Assembly (NCBI GenBank): GCA_002224055.1
Contig: AZLU01000025.1
Coordinates: 1-64,000, forward strand
Source of the DNA: Pezizomycotina sp. ARF18
Taxonomy: Eukaryota > Ascomycota
DNA: 64,000 bases
Direction of reading: 5' to 3'
Positions within the stretch are counted from its first letter, which is position 1. Each line of letters begins with the position of its first letter. The position numbers were made by a program, and so were the translations under genes. The notes beneath the pieces were generated by a model. It was given only the letters and a program-made list of their open reading frames with translations. It made no database searches and was not told where the DNA came from. Below are positions 1 through 12,266 of the stretch, in pieces.

Positions 1-1640
1 TATTAAGCTTAAATCTTTTTATAAAAAAAATCTAAAAGCCTTTATTATATCTAGATAAATTAGAATATTATTCTAATTTTAAAGCCTTTAAGACTTAATA
101 TATTTAAAATAAACCTTATATATATAATCTAGTCTTTTAATAATATATTAATTATTAATAAGTTTATTAAATAAAAAATACTTTTATAAAAATAGAAGAG
201 ATAAATATAAACGATAGGATTATTATTAAAAAATAACTTATTAAATTTTAATAAAATATTATATTTTATAATTAATTTAATTATATATATTATTATATAT
301 TAAAGTATCTTATCTAGTCTTTAAATTTATATTATTTAATAAAGAAAATATATAAATACGCTTATCTTAAATAAAGTTTAGAATAGTTTATATAACTTTA
401 ACTTTTTAATAACCTATACGAGACTTTAAAACTAATATTTATAAATATAAATATACGATTTAAAAAAAGTTAAGAATAATTATATTTATATTTATTTTTT
501 TTTAATTTTATTATATTTATTTATATTTTATATTATAATTAGTTATTAATTTAATTAAAATTTTAATTAAAATTTTTATCTTAATATTATTTCTTTTAAT
601 TAATAGATTAACTTTTTTATTATAAAATCTTAAGCTTATATTATCTCTATTTTTAATTAAAATTATAATTAGAATCTAAATATTAAGAAGCTATTAAATA
701 TCAATTAATTATTAAAAAAATAAAAATAATTATAAATAAAATTATATAGTCTTATTTCTATCAATAAAAAGTAAAGAAAAATACGTGTATAAAATAGCTC
801 ACGATAAAGAGTAAAGAAAGAGTAGAAAAAGAACACGTGTATAAGATAGTTTACGATTAAGGTTAGAGATAGTTATCGCCTTCTAATATATATATTTTAT
901 TATTTAAACTATTTTAATTTATTTATTTTTAATTTTTTTATTTTTTATTTTCGCTTATTTTTTTTTTCTTTAATAATTTTTTTAAATTAAAATATAGCCT
1001 TTTAATTAAAAATTCTAAAATAATGTACGTTAGAAAAGGTAAATTAATTCTATAGTATGTTAAAGATATTAAAAATTAAAAGGCGTAGTTTTATTAAAAG
1101 GTAAAATATTTAAAAGGTATTAAGTTTTTATAAGGTAAAGAAAATTAGAAGGTGTTAAGTTTTATAAGGTGGAAGAAACTGAAAGCTGTTAGAACCTCGC
1201 TTAGGACGATTTAAGCCTATTTTATTGTATATATTATAGGTACCTAATACGCCTTATATAACTACTACTTATGATGTAGAGTAGACTAAGCTATTAACTA
1301 ATATAAAGTACTTTTAGAAAAAGAAAATTATTTAAAGACTATATATTATATATTAATTATAATTATTAAAAATATAAAAAGTTTTTATAAGCTAATAAAT
1401 TTTTTTTTATAATAGTTATTAAAAAATTAAAAAGATCTATTATAATAATATTTATAATAATATAAAATACTATTTTAGTAAGCTAATAAGTTATAATAAA
1501 TATATAATAGTAAAAAAAAGAATAGAGCTTATAATTAATAGAAGGTTATAATACCTTAATTAATAATATTAATCTAAATAATATATATGGTGTAAGAGAT
1601 TACATATATATGGACATATTAATCCCAATTAAAAGAGCTT
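1..1640. repeat. Extremely AT-rich block, probably a RIP-decayed repeat
   Basis: The first 1.6 kb is almost pure A and T, dominated by TA, TTA and TAAT words. Cytosines and guanines are scattered and no reading frame is conserved. In filamentous ascomycetes such blocks normally come from repeat-induced point mutation of transposable elements, which turns CpA into TpA. The abundance of TpA fits this, but it was not computed. The composition changes to ordinary sequence between about 1600 and 1730. No terminal repeat or protein similarity can be recognised, so the original element family is unknown. It may continue beyond the left edge. Confidence 0.7.
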
Positions 1641-1748
1641 AGCTGTATACCTCCTATTAATATAACATGAAGAGACACACTTCTCCTTCTAATATATATA
1701 TATATATTTAAGTAATTTGTTTAAGACAAACTATTTAGCGGACTAGAC

Positions 1749-1797
1749 GCCTGCAAGCAGGCAGGTGCTCCGCACCAAAAAATAAATGCTTGCAGGC
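1749..1797. other. Nested stem-loop at the edge of the AT-rich block
   Basis: An 11-base arm, GCCTGCAAGCA (1749-1759), is perfectly complementary to TGCTTGCAGGC (1787-1797). Between them lies a second hairpin, GGTGC (1764-1768) with GCACC (1772-1776) around a 3-base loop, followed by an A-rich spacer. The element is GC-rich in AT-rich surroundings. It could be the tip of a small non-autonomous transposon, a structured RNA or a chance palindrome; nothing here separates these. Confidence 0.5.
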
Positions 1798-1799
1798 AG

Positions 1800-2329
1800 C
1801 TCTGGCACCGAGACTAACGCCTAATAAGGATTTATTCATTTTGTAGTGAAGAAAGGTATATATTTACCTACAATTTAATGCCGAGCCAAATGGCAGCTGG
1901 CTCAAATGGAGCATATCTATCTAGATGACCATTCTTGAAGATAGGTCCCCGCCAATACCTATGTGATGTACCTACCGATATGTGATGTCTTGGTCAACTT
2001 GTGGCTCACTATATCTCGTGACTAGTTTTCCCGAAAGACTTCGAAAACCTCTTTCTTTTCTTTTTCTCTTCGACTCATTTTTTTTTTTCCGGAGCACAAA
2101 CCGGACAGGAGGAGCACTTCACTTCTCGTTGTAGATAGTGCACATAAAAATTTTCTGCTCCTACTTTCGCAGAAAATTTCTTCAAGCTTCTTTCCTTCCT
2201 TCTCCCCCGTTTTCCCTTTCTTTCTTTGTTATCAATTGTAAAATACTGAACTTTTTTTTTTAAACCATCCTTCTTCCTATCCCTCAATCGACCTTTTCGT
2301 GTTCATAACTTGTTCCGTCGAGTTTCTCA
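1800..2329 (+). promoter_or_regulatory. Upstream region of the CLU1-like gene
   Basis: Non-coding sequence between the AT-rich block and the CLU1 start. The last 280 bases (about 2045-2325) are very rich in C and T on the coding strand, with runs such as TTTCTTTTC. This is typical of fungal 5' leaders near transcription starts. No clear TATA box is visible. Confidence 0.4.
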
Positions 2330-5300
2330 ATGCAACCAGCAAGCTCTAGCGAAGAGCAGCCTGCTCAGAGCAATGGCGACCACGGCCAACAAGCTCACGA
2401 AGAAGTCAACCATGTCAACGGTGATGTAGAAAGCAAGGAAGACGGTTCCGATCTTGATCAGAGTAAGAACTCCCTATTAATTTCCAGCTAGACGCTGCTC
2501 TTTGATGATCCGGCTTAGTACCCATTTAACATAAATTCTGCGTCTAGTGTTCCAAATTACCGTTATGCTGCCTCACGAGCCACTGAAAATGCAGATAATG
2601 GTATGCATTACCGAACTATCATCAACCATAAGAAAAGATTCATTCCAAAAAAAAAAATTTTTTTCCCTTCACTGCGATTAAAATCGTCTCAGAATACCGC
2701 TTTTTGAGCTTGAATCTTTTAACATTTGAAGCTATTTTTATTGCTTCGGCAAATTATTCTAGGTTTCTAACCGGGAACAAATTCAAGATGTCCGTCAATC
2801 CATTGTCGAAACACCGGAAACTTTCCAATACTCTTGCTTCCACCTCGAACATCAAGGTGCCAAGATCAATGACTTTGAAGAACTCTCTGATGTTTCCGGG
2901 GTGGGGGCCAGGCTCCCAGCTTGATCTTGTGGAGGATCCTTACACTGAGAAAGACGCTAGATTGCATCTTCTACGGATCCGAGACATCATCGGTGCCTCT
3001 GATTGGCGTCTAGATCGTTTTATGGGATCAATGCCGGACAGAGTGTTTTCGGGTCCGTAGCTTCTGATGATGCGGGGCCTGGACGTCCGTTCCGGTGCGG
3101 AATCTGGCGCGCATGCTATGAGTGATTATGATTTCTCACAAGCTCCAAAGCTCGTAGACTTCCTCCCTCGAGCAGAGAAGTCACCGCCGAAGACAGTGAA
3201 GAATATTGCGCTTTCGCCTTGGAATCCACCGCCCCCACATCTCCGCCAGAGAGGTCACCTACTCTATATCCAAGTAACCACCTGGAGGGAGAGTCGTTCC
3301 ATATTACTTCTCACGTGACCGGATTCTATGTAAACCGTTCCAGTAGCAATAAATTCGATCCTTCGCCAAAGGAATCGCCGAAATCGTATTTTGCTCATTC
3401 GCTGCTGCGCTTACTGCCGTTGCTCTCGCCAGGATTCCCTCTGCGTTCGAAAACTTGATCAAATTCAATTCTGCCTTCGATCCCTTAGTGACATTTCAGC
3501 GACGAATGCCTTACCTGCTAGCCCTTGGCTTGTCCCCGATGAACAAACCCTTATAACGTTGCAGCAAACAGATTTAGCCAAGGCGCAGGAGAGTTATCTG
3601 GTTGCTGGAACCGAAAGCAGCGACACTCTAAGGGATTTCAATGAAGAATTTCAGTCAACTCGTGAACTCCCCCGTTCTAGCGTCCAGGAGCGGGTATTCA
3701 GGGAACGGTTATTGTCCAAGCTCTTTGCCGACTTTACAACTGCAGCCGTCAAGGGGGCGATGCTCATCGCTAAGGGCGAGCTGGCACCGCTTAACCCACG
3801 GAAGAGAAGGACGCTCAGATCTTTGTCCACAATAACATATTCTTCTCCTTCGGTGCCGATGGAGTTGGGACATTTGCCTCTGAGGGGGCAAATGAAGCTG
3901 CTAGGGTAGCCACTGGAAAGGATGTGTCCGGGGTAAAGGCAGTAAATTCCCTAGACTTGCAAGGGCTTGCCACACCAGGGACGGTACTCATTGATTACTC
4001 GGTCTTCGAATTGTCGCTCAAAGTATCGTTCCAGGCATATTTAAGCAACGTGAAGAAGGAGAAAACCAGATCGACTACGGTGGCGTGGAAGGGCGGGATA
4101 TTATCGCGACACATCCGTCATTTACTTCGATATTTGAGAAACTGAGCCGAGCCCTGCGAGTTAAAAAGCACCAGTGTGGGATAAAGAGAAGAAACGACAC
4201 GATCTGGAGGCAAGCGTTGAAACTAAAGGTTTACTTGGTACTGACGGTCGAAATTATGTTCTCGACCTCTACCGAATTACCCCTCTTGATGTCTTGTTTC
4301 TTGAAAGTCACTGGAAATATATCAAAGACGGCGAGAAGCATGACACCACATCATACCCTCATAGGATGGCAGTTCTCAGACTTGAGCTAGTCGAGGCTTT
4401 ATGGAAGACAAAGATGAGGGATTATATCAGCGAGCAATTGCGCTTGCGGCGCTCTGAACAGAATGGCGAAGCTTCTGGCGATGGTTCGAGTAAACCCACT
4501 CAGCCTGCACTGACGACGGGCGAGAGTGCTTCGACGAGTACCGAGCCTAGTGGTAGTTCCGAACAAACACAACGTCAGAAACAAGCGGATGGACATGCTG
4601 ATACTGTTGATATCTCAAACTTCTCTTACACTTTAAATCCGGACGTATACTCGTATCAGCAGCCACAAACTGAGGATGAACGAGCTGAGATGGACAAGGA
4701 TGAAGAAGCTGTTAGAGAGGCTTGTCGCTATTTGGTAGACAAAGTATACCAACTCTGGTAATAAACCTAGGACCAATTTCGTTTTGCAGAAGCCAACACC
4801 CATGAAAAGCATACAATTTTGCGGAAAACATCGTACTAAATCCTAGCTATAGATAACGGATTTGAAAGAAGGAGAGGTGGGATCTCCGATCGACGGACAG
4901 TCACTCTCAAGCTACTACATCGTCGTGGAATCAACTTGAGGTATCTCGGTTTAATCGCTGAGCTCGCAGATGGGCAAGGGGAAAGGCTCAACCCTCTGAA
5001 GACTCTAGCTGTGCAGGAGATGGTATCAAGGGCTTGCAAGCATTTTCTGAATACTCTGCTTCGGGAAGTGCCGTTCCCTCTCGTGCCACATTGCGCATCG
5101 CACTTCCTGAACTGTCTGCTTGGCTCTCAGTTCAATCATCAGCCGTATGTTCAACGAGACAATGCCTTGTGGAAACTCTACGGCCGGGATGAGTTTTTCC
5201 TTTGAGAAGATCACGCCGTCCACTGTTCAAGGTCGTATTGTACTTGAGGTCAAGAGGCGATTCCGTTATGATCTTCCGGGAAATTGGCTAGAAAGCTTGA

Positions 5301-6913
5301 GGTCGCGCCAGATTCTTCGTGATATCTCTCTGAAGATGGGCTTTCAACTTGTCGCACGGGAATATCAATTTTCGAAACCGTCGGAGAATCCTAATTCGCC
5401 GCAGAATGGCACGAACACACATGACAAACCAAGTGGCAGAAGTCTCCGCGCTCCTCGAACTCTACGATAAAGAATAAGCGCCCTGGCTTAACCTTTTCGC
5501 CGGATGATATATTGAATGTCGTGCCCATTGTCCGAGATGCGGCCCAAAGGTTAGTTGATTCCGAACAATAAGTTTCAAAAAAAAACAAAAAAGGAGAGGG
5601 GGGGCGATAAATAAATAAATAAACACCCAGTATCCCTATATCATTCCCTATCTGCAGTTGTGCTTCCAGCTCCTCCGAGTTGTTTGACTTTCGCGTCGAT
5701 ACTAACCAAGTTCTCACACTTGCTCGGTAAAGAGCCAACTCGCCGAAGAAGCTCTCGAGGCAGGGCGAATCTCGATTTTGCAGGATCAAAGGCAGCTCGG
5801 GCAAGATCTTCTCCTAGAATCTCTCTCGCTGCACGAGCAGATCTACGGCATTCTTCACCCTGAGGTGGCACGGGTGTACAATACGACCGCGATGATGTAT
5901 TACCAGCTCGATGAGAAATCAGCAGCTGTTGATTTGGCTAGGAAGGCGGTGATTGTCTCTGAACGGATGCTCGGCATTGATTCCGCTGAAACGATCCTAA
6001 ACTACCTTAATCTGGGCCTCTTCGAACACGCCAGCGGCAATACCAACTTGCTCTAGTCTTCATCCGACATGCTTTCAATCTCTGGCGCACAGTTTACGGG
6101 ACGGGCACCCTGACTCCGTGACACGATGAACAATGTTGCTGTAATGCTTCAATCGCTGAAAAAGTACCATGATTCCCGAATTTGGTTTCGAAGCTTCGCT
6201 CAAAGTTTGCGAATCGATATTTGGTGCCGGTTCAGTAAACAGCGCCACATTAGCGTTCCAGCTAGCGCAAGCTCTTGCGTTAGACTCGGATTCTAAAGGA
6301 GCTGTTAAACCGCATGCGGACCGCCTATAACGTATTCCTTTCGGAGCTCGGACCGAATGATCGCAACACCAAAGAAGCAGAAAGCTGGCTTGAGCAATTA
6401 ACCCAAAATGCGGTTAATATAGCCAAGCAAGCGAAGGACATTCAGGCTCGTCGTCTCAAGCGTATCGGCTTTACACCCAAAGTAACTTTGCCAGCAAGGC
6501 CTCATCCTATGGTCGGGGCTTCTCCAAATGATAAAGCCAACGAACCCTTTCGTGGGCCAGGTGGTGAGAATCTCAACCAAGATAGTCGAATCGATTCCCG
6601 TAGTATCGATGAACTTATGAAGTTTATTGAAGGCACAGACCAGAAAGGAGCTGGACCCGGCAAAAAGAATATCTCCAAGGCAAATCCAAAACGGAGAGGC
6701 ATGAGACCTGCCGCGAAAGAAGTAGAGAAGGTTTGTTCCTTTTCTCCTCCATCTTATTCCTTTTTGACAGTCTTCGGTTATACTCGCCGCTTATCTGTCA
6801 TGTCACCGTGCCTTTCGAAGAATACGTATTCCTTAAGTTCTGTTCAACCCATCACTTCGCTAGAAGCAACATATTATCGATCTCGAATTCGCTTGTTCAT
6901 ATTTTCTTTCTGA
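2330..6913 (+). CDS. CLU1: Clustered mitochondria protein (CLU1/TIF31 homologue)
   Basis: Homologue of Clu1/CLUH, a large cytosolic protein that binds mRNAs for mitochondrial proteins, is needed for normal mitochondrial distribution and was also found as an eIF3-associated factor (TIF31) in yeast. The N-terminus starts MQPASSSEEQ. After introns at 2463-2547 and about 2600-2760 comes the CLU N-terminal region (VRQSIVETPETFQYSC, then LVEDPYTEKDARLHLLRIRD). Next are the central CLU domain with VLIDYS and TPLDVLFLESHW, and TPR repeats near 5840-6330 (HPEVARVYNTTAMMYYQL, GPNDRNTKEAESWLEQL). The C-terminal tail includes SRSIDELMKFIEG. The start is the first ATG before a long open exon with a matching splice site. 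The frame changes many times, mostly by single bases. The true stop is uncertain, since a last intron may begin after the codons for VEK near 6730. Confidence 0.9.
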
Positions 6914-8614
6914 GCTTTACGTATATCCGAGTGTTAGAGTCGGGAATTATCAATCTCGGTAGAACAATAGGTTGTTTGTTTATATATTTATTGATCTTCA
7001 CTCTGGGATGTACTATATATATAGTTGACTTGTATCATACAAATCATTTGCATTTTTCCCTTATCTCTCTCCAAAGAATCTCCAAGCGGGAGGCAAAAGT
7101 CGACGTAGATTACTTCTTGATTTGTACAAGAAAAAGAGGCCCAAAAGTTATCTTTATATCACTTATTCTCGATATTGATCCAGCATGGTAAATAGATGTA
7201 TATAGAAACTCCACTCAACTATCAGCGGCGCCTTTTTAAATTATTTCTTTCCTTTAGAAGATTAGGAGAAGTCGGAGGTTGCCTCATTTGATTATTTTAT
7301 CTCTTTACGGTTCGTTTTGTTTTCGTCTTCAGCCCTTATCCAGAGAACTCAGATGCTCCCCACAGTGTATGTTATTTAATGCACCTAGTTAGTACTGCAG
7401 AGCGCCCAGGCGTTTAGCTAACCTCTCGTGAGTATTAATACGAATAAATATATATATATATTCGATTGATATTCAAACTAGTATGAAATGTTTTAGCAGA
7501 TTTTATAGTTAATAAGCACATATATCTATATATCGGATAATATTAAAAGAAGGTTCCTGTCCCTTGGGGCTGTGTATGGCATTTTATTAAGGTTGGAAGC
7601 CAGTAACGGCATCTTCTCCTTTCAAACGGGTAGCCAAAGGAGTCGCGGTGGTCTGGCGAGCATGATTGCGGTTATATATATCTCTCTCTCTCCAAGCGTG
7701 TCTGCGTCTAAACGATGCACACGTATCTAACAACGCACCGAGGTGTTGCGCTGAAGTCTTGAAGATACCACCAATACGCACGGATATAGCTATTTGGATT
7801 TACAACTCTATTGCCATTTCCGCGCCGAGTTCCTCGGCCACCACTCCGCTACGCTTCGGGGCAAATGAATTTGCACGTAATGGGAGCGCCCAAGAGACTG
7901 GCTAGCAGCGGTAATAAAATCGGTTATATTGGATAATAATAGGTATAATTTGAAGTTTTTCGGCCGTAATATGAAAAGCAGCGTAAACCTAAATTTTCCA
8001 AGGGCTTATAAATGTTCAGATCGTGCTGCATAGCTGCATAGTTATAGGGGAAAAAATGTTTTTACAATAATATATTAATAACAATGAAATAATTGCACTA
8101 TTGGCAATTGCAAAACTCAAACGGTCTCATAAACCGGGAGTCACTTCATCGAACTCGATATCAAGTATAAGTGCCGCTCCTTTTCGATCGTTAGTTTCGA
8201 GAAAAATGCGAAGGAGATTTTCGCAAAAACACCATAGCATAGGAGTTTGAATGAAGTGTTACCGTTGATATTATTGAGCCTGCTCACGAGATTTCGTGGC
8301 ACACATCTCATCATGTGATCGTATACGTACCTGAAGAGATGCTGTACAATAGCTATTTAAGTACAAAAAAAAAAAAAAAAAAGAATACCAGAACATGAAT
8401 CATGATCATCGCTTATGGTGTTCAGGTTTTGTTGGCAAAATTTTCTATTAAATCAAATAGGTACACGCATTGGACATTATAATACCTCGCTAAAAGCTAA
8501 ACAGTCTAATAGAATGTCTTTAGGTAAAAGAGCAAGGAGCGCCATAACTGAAGACTGTTTTTTAATTACTTTTTTTTTCGCTTCCTTTTTATGTTCAAGT
8601 CTAACAACGATATG

Positions 8615-8640
8615 TTTTTTTTTTTTTTTTTTTTTTTTTT
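8615..8640. repeat. T homopolymer (26)
   Basis: Uninterrupted run of 26 T in the gene-poor interval. Confidence 0.9.
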
Positions 8641-9626
8641 CTTTGCGAAAAATATCCATAATATAATATATTATAATATACTTTTTGACTTTCTTATTAT
8701 AATGCTCTTCAGGTACATGCGTGTCTGCTCCAAGTTAATTTATCACTTACTACTAGTACAGCAGCGGTGTCGGAGTACTCCTCTTTTCATCAAGCAACGG
8801 TATGTATGATCAAGACTTGCCAACACATACGATATTAACGTGACGTTATATATATGCATATATCAGTATCGAGATACGTAGGTAGATTTCTACACGTACT
8901 TTACTTATTAATATACCGATATTCAGAATTTCAAATCACCACTTTTAGAGGTTCCTGCCAAGATTTGAGAAGTCTCGCGAGTTGCGACACCTCCCTTTTT
9001 AGCTTCGGATATGATGTGTATAATAGGAGGGAAGTAGTTCTGATTTTCTAGAAAAGGCCAAGATAGAGCACTACTACTGGTATATAAGTAACGCTACCCG
9101 TCTTAGCCTGGTAGTAACAGGTTAGTATTATTGAAAGAAAGAAAAAGAAAAAAAAATATACTTATCAAAGCGAAACTCTCTGCCTGCGTTGATTTCGAGC
9201 TCTACTAAGCAGGTAATGGTCTGTGAGTCGCCAAGCTAGGAGGTAGTATTTGATATTAAAATTGTACGTTATATTTAGAAATATATTCTAACAGAAGCGG
9301 CGTTTAAGCTCATGAATGGGGGAATAGAATGATTCACAAAGACAACTATCTGATACCAATAATAATGGGGGGGCAAAAAGTAAGAATTTCAAACGAACAT
9401 AGTCGAACACTACCACGCTCAGCGAACAAGATTTAAATCCGGGCTTATGAAGAAACTTCAAGTGTATAAACTGGCGTCTTCTCACAATAATTATAAGAGT
9501 GTTTAGGTCGTAATCGGGCACATTCAAAGGATTTCCCTAGAATGTCTGAACGAGTTATTAATTTTCATTTCAGGTTTATATATATAAATGCCTTTTTTTA
9601 TTGAAAAAAAAAAAAGAAAGAAAGAA

Positions 9627-9649
9627 GATGATGATGATGATGATGATGA
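9627..9649. repeat. (GAT)n microsatellite
   Basis: About seven and a half perfect GAT units after an A-rich run. Confidence 0.9.
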
Positions 9650-9769
9650 AGAGGGCTCGAAACTAACGCTGCATGTTTCGCTTGTCGTATCACGAAGGCG
9701 GGACGGTTGGTGGGTCTTCTTCAGAAACTTCAAGGCCATCGTCTTATTTTTTTATATTTTTTTCCTTTC

Positions 9770-9797
9770 AAAAAAAAAAAAAAAAAAAAAAAAAAAA
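9770..9797. repeat. A homopolymer (28)
   Basis: Uninterrupted run of 28 A. Confidence 0.9.
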
Positions 9798-10395
9798 GAC
9801 TCCGGTTAGCCGGTCGAATGGAGACGAGCTCTAAACCGGGTTCTTAAAATATCCGCTCGGATGAATTGTATATATAAAAGGGAGCTATGTGCATGGGGTA
9901 ATGTGAACCCGAGTAAAAGAGACCGAATGGGGATGGATGCAACGCAACATAGATATATCTTATAATTATTACTTGTAATAATAACTTTATATTATTATTA
10001 TTTCATAAGTCTCGTTCTCATAGTATAGTTACTTAGCGATCTCCTCGCGATTGTAACGTACCCTACGTTTTCGGCTAATGTGTATTCACCACCAGTTACA
10101 AAGTCTCGAATTATTTGATTGCCTTTTTTTTAAAAAAAAAAAAATCAAGGCAGAAATCACTTTCAGTATCCAGTTTGAAGCATATTTATATACTTAAGTA
10201 AGTATAAAGTCCTAAGCTAAGATAATGCTATAATATACGTGCCTGGGAATATATAAGGCCTTAATAATTGTAAATAAACAGTAGTAATAAATACACGGGT
10301 ATTACTTAACTTCTTAAGTAACGGTCGTCGGTTTATTTCTTCTGGTTGCACGTGTGATTTCCGATCTGGTGATGTTCTAGAAAAAAAGGAACAAA

Positions 10396-10410
10396 CCCCC
10401 CCCCCCCCCC
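10396..10410. repeat. C homopolymer (15)
   Basis: Run of 15 C followed directly by A-rich sequence. Confidence 0.9.
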
Positions 10411-11475
10411 AAAAAGAAAAAAATAAGAGGAAAACTGCCGCGCCAAGGAAAGGCGCGGTCCTCTTTTTTTTTATTTATTATTTATTCTTTCGCAATGCTT
10501 TATTTATCTCTGTACGTATTTTTTTATCTCACCTTCTAACAAAGGCAGTCCAAGGGTTTCAATTTTGCTTAGAAGGAAAGAAAGTAAAAAAAAAAATAAA
10601 AATAAAAATAAAAAAAAAATAAAATAGTAAGTTCATTTTGCACAACAGACATCCACCTTCTTCAACAGAATAGAGAATAGAAAAGAAAAAAATAAATAAA
10701 ATAAAATAAGACAACAACAACAATAATAATTTAATAATACTTCAGGGTAATACCTAATAAGTACTGACTGCTGGGGTTCTATACGCTTGCGCGTATATTA
10801 CTGAGTAAGACTTTTATTACCTAGATCGTCCTGGCAGGGAAGAAAAGAAAACCGGACACCCATCGTTACTCAGAAGGAAGCTGCGAACCGGAGATGAGCA
10901 GAAGCGCTTTTATGATGCACACCAGCTGTCAAGGGGGGAGGTGGGTTCGCTGGCATGGATATTTCCTCCTTAGACAAAAAAAAAAAACGTGCCTAGAAAA
11001 AAAGGTCCGGTTCTTCAATGAGCCCTTTATTATTTTTTTCTGGTCAATCACCTACTCTTTCTTCATGGTTTCCTGCTGAACGACCAGGGCCCGAAAAGAA
11101 AAGAGAGGGGAGAGACACGCATTCTCAGACACATAGAAGGAGGGAGGGAGGCAATAACCTCATCTCTCTCTAATCCGCGCACATAGCGCAGGCCGGCGCT
11201 TTTTGCCTTTATTCCCGCTTTCATCAGTGGATGACTAAACCCAGTACGGTTCTGCTGGTATAAGAACATCTCTCCCCTCCGGAGTGGATGTATTTTTTTC
11301 TTTCCTTTCTTCTTCACTACAGTCAGTCAATTGCATTGCTCTTCAGGATTTCTCTTCAGAAACCAGTCACTCTTTTTTTTTTTCTTTGCAAGCTTTAACG
11401 ACCCTCTTTTAAAAAAAACCCATACATTCTTTTTAATCTTTTTTTAAAGATAATATATATATAAAAAAATATAAA

Positions 11476-12266
11476 ATGCATTTCCGCACCGTTGCCATTG
11501 TTGCCGCCTCCGCCGCCGTTGTCGCTGCCGACTACGGTTACAACCAGCCCGAGGTCCCTAGCTATCCTCCTCAGGAACCCCAGAGGTCCCTAGCTATCCG
11601 CCTCAGCAAACTCCGGAAGTCCCATCTTATCCCCAAGAGACTCCCGAGGTTCCTTCTTACGGCTCGCCCTCTTATCCCGAGGAGACCCCCGAAGTCCCGT
11701 CTTACGGTGTTCTTCGTACGGAGCCCGGTCCCGACCGGTGGTTACCCCGTTCCTACCGGTGGTTATCCCGCTCCTCCCCCGCCTGAGTCTACTCCTTGCA
11801 GCGGAAAGGAGACCCCGTCTTACCCTACCATCCCGGCCGAAACTCCGGTAGAGACCCCCTGCGAGACCGAAAGTGTCCCGACTTATCCGGCTCCTCCTGC
11901 TACTACTCCGTGCGATACCCCCGTCGCGCCTCCCCAGTCTACTCCTTGCGAGACTGAGACTGTCCCGGCTCCTCCTGCTTACACCCCCGTTTGCCCGGGA
12001 GGCGCCAATTGCCCGCCGGCGCCGGTTTCCTCGCCCGCTAAGCCTGTGTGTCCTGGACATCCTAGCTGCCCCTCCGGCTCAGTCAACCATCATCTCGTGC
12101 CCTGGAATCCTAGCTGCCCCGCTCCTAGTGGCTATCCTTCCGGTCCTTCCAACTCGACCGGTCCTCTTCCAGCGCTCCTGCTTACACTGCTGGTGCTTCG
12201 GCTACTTTCGTCTCTTCCCTTGCCGTCGCTGCTGCCTCCGTTGTTGGACTCATGTTCGTTCTGTAA
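11476..12266 (+). CDS. Proline-rich, cysteine-repeat GPI-anchored cell wall protein
   Basis: The product starts with a clear signal peptide (MHFRTVAIVAASAAVVAADY, cleavage likely after VAA). A first part repeats PEVPSYP(P/Q)(E/Q) with YPVPTGGYP-like units. A second part has TPCETE(T/S)VP and TPCDTPVAPP units. A third has three CPG-x(2-3)-CP motifs (VCPGGANCPP, VCPGHPSCPS and a third ending NPSCPA). The C-terminus, read in the frame ending at 12266, is Ser/Ala-rich and then hydrophobic (SLAVAAASVVGLMFVL), a typical GPI-attachment signal. The protein is therefore inferred to be secreted and linked to the plasma membrane or wall glucan. The family is not named with certainty and has no known enzyme activity. 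Several single-base frame changes split it, and the repeats make both assembly and alignment unreliable. It probably has no introns. Confidence 0.8.

Larger units (their letters stand above)
6914..11475. other. Long gene-poor interval with simple repeats
   Basis: I recognise no gene in these 4.5 kb. It holds AT-rich sequence with a 26-T run (8615-8640), a (GAT)n microsatellite (about 9627-9649), a 28-A run (9770-9797), a 15-C run (10396-10410) and several TA-rich patches. The segment 7590-7910 is less AT-rich than its surroundings, but its frames match nothing I know. The last 190 bases (about 11285-11475) are C/T-rich and then TA-rich, and probably hold the promoter and leader of the wall-protein gene. 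Confidence 0.6.

Noticed and set aside
2330-6913. Dead CLU1 pseudogene
   Set aside because: The same kind of slips affects all genes, including essential ones, so decay of this one gene is not supported.
8415-8809. Open frames over a long T run
   Set aside because: Poly-Phe or poly-Lys translations of a homopolymer, with no similarity to any family.
9524-9809. Open frames rich in Asp or Ser repeats
   Set aside because: Translations of the GAT microsatellite and flanking A runs, not genes.
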